DNA of 64,000 nt from NCBI RefSeq assembly GCF_001668575.1, contig NZ_LZMD01000014.1, forward strand, positions 42,908 through 106,907, read 5' to 3'. This DNA comes from Mycobacterium sp. 1164985.4 (GTDB lineage: Bacteria; Actinomycetota; Actinomycetes; Mycobacteriales; Mycobacteriaceae). The position numbers were made by a program, and so were the translations under genes. The notes beneath the pieces were generated by a model, which ran no database searches, had not been told where the DNA came from, and saw only the letters and a program-made list of their open reading frames with translations. Below, in pieces: positions 61,961 through 64,000 of this stretch. Within the stretch, counting starts at the first letter, position 1; each line of letters begins with the position of its first letter.

Positions 61961-62873
61961 AATGACCGTGGTGGACGAAATCCGAGGATTCAACCGCTTC
62001 TACACCCGGGTGATCGGATTGCTCCAACCCCGTCTCGCCGACTCGCAGTTCGGCCTGACCGAGGCCCGGGTGATGTTCGAATTGGCCCGCTCGCCGGACG
62101 TGACCGTCGTCGAGCTGCGGCGGCAACTCGACCTCGACGCCGGCTATCTGAGCCGCATCCTGTCGGGATTCACCGAACGCGGACTGGTGGTGCGGATGCC
62201 GTCCAGCGCCGACAGTCGACGTCAGATCGTCCGGCTCACAGATGCCGGGCGCGACGCCTTCCGCGAGCTGGACGTACTGCAGACCCGCGCCATCGAGGCC
62301 TTGCTGGAGCCGCTGGACGACGAGCGTCGCGCGGATCTGGTGCAGTCCATGCAGCGCGTTCGCGACGTTCTCGACGGCGAACAGGCACCGCCCATCACGG
62401 TCCTGCGGGCGCCGGAGCCCGGCGACCTCGGCTGGGTGATCGAGCGTCACGGCAGCCGTTACGCCGAGGAGTACGGCTGGGACGCCTCATTCGAGGCCCT
62501 GGTCGCGCGCGTGGTCGCGGACTACGCCGAGCGGGGCGACACCGCACGGGAAGCGGCGTGGATCGCCGAGGTGGAGGGTCAGCGTGCGGGCTGCGTGTTC
62601 TGCACCGCCGCTGATGAGCCCGATACTGCCCAACTGCGGCTTCTGCTCGTCGAACCGACCGCCCGCCGCCACGGGTTGGGCACCCGGCTGGTCGACGAGT
62701 GCCTGCGGTTCGCACGACGCGCGGGTTACACACGAATCACGTTGTGGACGAACGACGTACTAGTGGCCGCGCGGCGAATCTACGAGCGGGCCGGCTTCGT
62801 GTGCGATCGGCGCGAGCCGCATGACAGCTTCGGTACCGATCTGGTCGGCGAGTACTGGTCGCGCGCGTTGTAG
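61953..62873 (+). CDS. MarR regulator fused to a GNAT acetyltransferase
   Basis: A 306-residue two-domain protein. Residues 1-150 are a MarR winged helix (LTEARVMFELARSPDVTVVELRRQLDLDAGYLSRIL, then the wing PSSADSRRQIVRLTDAG); 155-306 are a GNAT domain with the acetyl-CoA loop LVEPTARRHGLGTRLVDECL and ERAGFV. Such fusions are known; some acetylate small molecules and some regulate by binding acetyl-CoA. ATG 61962 is a possible alternative start just beyond the second operator. Autoregulation is likely. Confidence 0.93.
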   Translation: MSTMTVVDEIRGFNRFYTRVIGLLQPRLADSQFGLTEARVMFELARSPDVTVVELRRQLDLDAGYLSRILSGFTERGLVVRMPSSADSRRQIVRLTDAGRDAFRELDVLQTRAIEALLEPLDDERRADLVQSMQRVRDVLDGEQAPPITVLRAPEPGDLGWVIERHGSRYAEEYGWDASFEALVARVVADYAERGDTAREAAWIAEVEGQRAGCVFCTAADEPDTAQLRLLLVEPTARRHGLGTRLVDECLRFARRAGYTRITLWTNDVLVAARRIYERAGFVCDRREPHDSFGTDLVGEYWSRAL

Positions 62874-62960
62874 ATCACCGCGTTGCTCGGTGGCACGTGG
62901 CTGTTTGCGCACTATCGTTGACGTCAGACGGGTAAACCTCAACGAGAACGGAGACCGATC

Positions 62961-63170
62961 ATGAGCAAACCTGACGGCCTCGCGTTCGGCGATGCCATTC
63001 CCGAAGCCGACGTGGCGGACCAGCAAACCCCCGTGGATTTAGGCGACGAGGACACCTGGCACAACGCCGCGGAGATCTCCGCCGAGCGGACGTGGGAGGC
63101 CAACGAGGCGGATCTGGTCGATCAAGCGATCGAGGTCCCGATTCCCGACGACGATCTCCCGTTCGAATAG
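62961..63170 (+). CDS. Small acidic conserved protein
   Basis: A 69-residue highly acidic protein (DEDTWHNAAEISAERTWEAN and an acidic tail IPDDDLPFE). No domain assigned. A small soluble protein of this type is common in mycobacteria. Start ATG 62961 with an AACGGAGA ribosome-binding site. Confidence 0.7.
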   Translation: MSKPDGLAFGDAIPEADVADQQTPVDLGDEDTWHNAAEISAERTWEANEADLVDQAIEVPIPDDDLPFE

Positions 63171-63227
63171 CCAACCCCTCACGTCGATCGGCTGCCGCCG
63201 GGCGGGTGCGGGGGTAAGCATGACGCC

Positions 63228-63572
63228 ATGGATCTGCGTGCCGAACTGCTGGAGAGCCTCGACTTCGATCCCAACGCCTCGCGTGTCTACGGCCAGCCCT
63301 ACGAGACCGCCGACGGCACCACCGTCATCCCCGTCGCGGAGGTGCGGGGACGCGCGCGGCGCGGAGGCGATCCGCATGTCAAGGTGGCGACGAAGCCGGC
63401 GGGCGTGTTCGTCATCAAGAACGGTGACGCCGTCTGGCGCCCGGCCGTCGACTCGACGCGGATCACGCTGGCCGGAATCTTGGTCGGCCTGGTGACGTCG
63501 ACGCTAGCGGGTATCGCGATGGTCCGGCGGCCGCCGTGGCCGGACCTGCACGGCGACATCTCGTCGCGGTAG
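63228..63572 (+). CDS. GerW/YtfJ-like protein with membrane anchor
   Basis: A 114-residue protein. The N-terminal VYGQPYETADGTTVIPVAEV is the GerW (YtfJ-like, spore germination protein) family signature; KPAGVFVIKNGDAVWRPAVD follows. A hydrophobic segment near the C-terminus (GILVGLVTSTLAGIAMV) probably anchors it in the membrane. Function in non-sporulating actinobacteria is unknown. Start ATG 63228. Confidence 0.8.
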   Translation: MDLRAELLESLDFDPNASRVYGQPYETADGTTVIPVAEVRGRARRGGDPHVKVATKPAGVFVIKNGDAVWRPAVDSTRITLAGILVGLVTSTLAGIAMVRRPPWPDLHGDISSR

Positions 63573-63578
63573 CGCCGA

Positions 63579-63809
63579 TCAGTTCTGCCGCGGGATCAGT
63601 TCGGCGACGAACTGGTCGATGAACTCCTCCATCGCGAAACGGCCCGCCGGACGGATGACGAACTTGGTCAGGCCAGCATCTAGATAGGCGTCGAGTTGCC
63701 GATGCAACTGCGGCCAGCCGTCGGCGATGAGCTCGGAGGGATCGACGTCCGGCCTACGCTGTCTGACCGCGGCCAGCAGTTCCGGCGCCGGCTCGCCGTC
63801 GGCGACGGC
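63579..63809 (-). CDS. LLM-type F420-dependent oxidoreductase, C-terminal part only
   Basis: The minus strand from 63809 down to the stop at 63579 encodes the last ~76 residues of a luciferase-like monooxygenase family F420-dependent oxidoreductase (AVADGEPAPELLAAVR, DPSELIADGWPQLHRQLDAYLDAGLTKFVIR). Upstream of 63809 the homology on this strand stops and is replaced by the inverted copy described below, so the gene is either interrupted or mis-assembled. Continuity with the normal neighbours on the left makes this the true orientation of the gene. Confidence 0.75.
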   Translation of the reverse strand, partial: AVADGEPAPELLAAVRQRRPDVDPSELIADGWPQLHRQLDAYLDAGLTKFVIRPAGRFAMEEFIDQFVAELIPRQN

Positions 63810-64000
63810 TGGCTGGGCAGCTTCGTCACACCAGCCGAGGCGCATCGGGCCAGGGAGGCGATCCAACGAGCGGCCGACGAAGCGGGGCGTGAGGTCGAGG
63901 CAGACCACTTCGGCATCAACCTGGCCGTCGCCGACGGCGAGCCGGCGCCGGAACTGCTGGCCGCGGTCAGACAGCGTAGGCCGGACGTCGATCCCTCCGA
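63733..64000. repeat. Perfect inverted repeat, at least 77 bp per arm
   Basis: 63733-63809 is the exact reverse complement of 63924-64000; the spacer is 114 bp (63810-63923). The right arm runs to the end of the window, so the true length is unknown. The inner edge of each arm is a near-palindrome (GCCGTC-GGC-GACGGC), a likely place for strand switching. Confidence 0.95.
63807..64000 (+). pseudogene. Inverted fragment of the LLM oxidoreductase gene
   Basis: On the plus strand the codons read GWLGSFVTPAEAHRARE... EADHFGINL and then AVADGEPAPELLAAVR up to the window end, i.e. the middle and following part of the same family protein, in the direction opposite to the C-terminal part at 63579-63809. 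It has no start codon and must either continue outside the window or be part of a chimaera. Confidence 0.8.

Noticed and set aside
63810..63923. A simple invertible DNA segment (phase-variation switch) at the window end
   Set aside because: An inversion would leave the N-terminal codons on the far side; instead the C-terminal codons occur twice, which points to a fold-back or inverted duplication. No invertase gene is present.
1..64000. tRNA genes, CRISPR arrays, insertion sequences or prophage genes
   Set aside because: No tRNA T-loop/acceptor pattern, no short regularly spaced repeats, no transposase or phage structural protein was seen.

Overview
The window is high-GC actinobacterial DNA and reads as a mycobacterium, most likely a rapid grower (Mycolicibacterium type). 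The evidence is a mycobacterial-type KatG, a CYP125-type P450, KstR-like operators, a 19-kDa-antigen-type lipoprotein, a cyclopropane mycolic acid synthase, a 13E12 (DUF222/HNH) gene with a LexA box, and a DUF7159 protein. From memory, M. tuberculosis carries katG, cinA and a nitronate-monooxygenase-type gene close together (about Rv1908c to Rv1894c); the same three occur here in the same relative order, with extra genes between them. No tRNA, rRNA, CRISPR array or insertion sequence was found.

Layout: 1-6.5 kb holds katG, a glutamine amidotransferase, hydrolases, a degenerate metallo-beta-lactamase-fold protein behind a MerR-type promoter, and an ArsR-AHSA1/DUF899 operon with a double operator. 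One gene fills 6.6-22.2 kb. It encodes a protein of about 5,190 residues: a BTAD/winged-helix activator module, a class III nucleotide cyclase domain, an AAA-type ATPase, a helical region, and then 29 NTF2/SnoaL-like domains, 28 of them in 14 two-domain repeats of about 269 residues. This is the outstanding feature of the window. 22.3-31.5 kb carries a phosphodiesterase, a secreted NlpC/P60 protein behind a perfect Crp-type site, yaaA, an acyl-CoA ligase, hotdog and alpha/beta hydrolases, and cinA.

31.5-43.5 kb looks like a lipid/steroid section. A FabG3-like SDR, a DapB-fold dehydrogenase, a nitronate monooxygenase and a CYP125 homologue each lie beside a sequence matching, or nearly matching, the KstR operator, which suggests sterol control. 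Between them sit a TetR/molybdopterin oxidoreductase operon and a TetR/DUF2867 divergon. 43.5-44.3 kb has no convincing gene but contains a strongly structured element. 44.3-45.3 kb is a pair of secreted excalibur proteins, one with a nuclease domain.

45.4-64 kb holds regulators with visible operators (GntR/FadR type, TetR, a MarR-GNAT fusion), a lipoprotein, a fatty-acid hydroxylase, an L,D-transpeptidase, a peptide transporter, threonine dehydratase, a broken 13E12 gene under an SOS box, an MFS transporter with an unusual C-terminal tail, and a mycolic acid methyltransferase-family gene. The last 270 bases form a perfect inverted repeat (at least 77 bp per arm) inside an F420-dependent oxidoreductase gene. 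It is either a real inverted duplication or an assembly/amplification fold-back.
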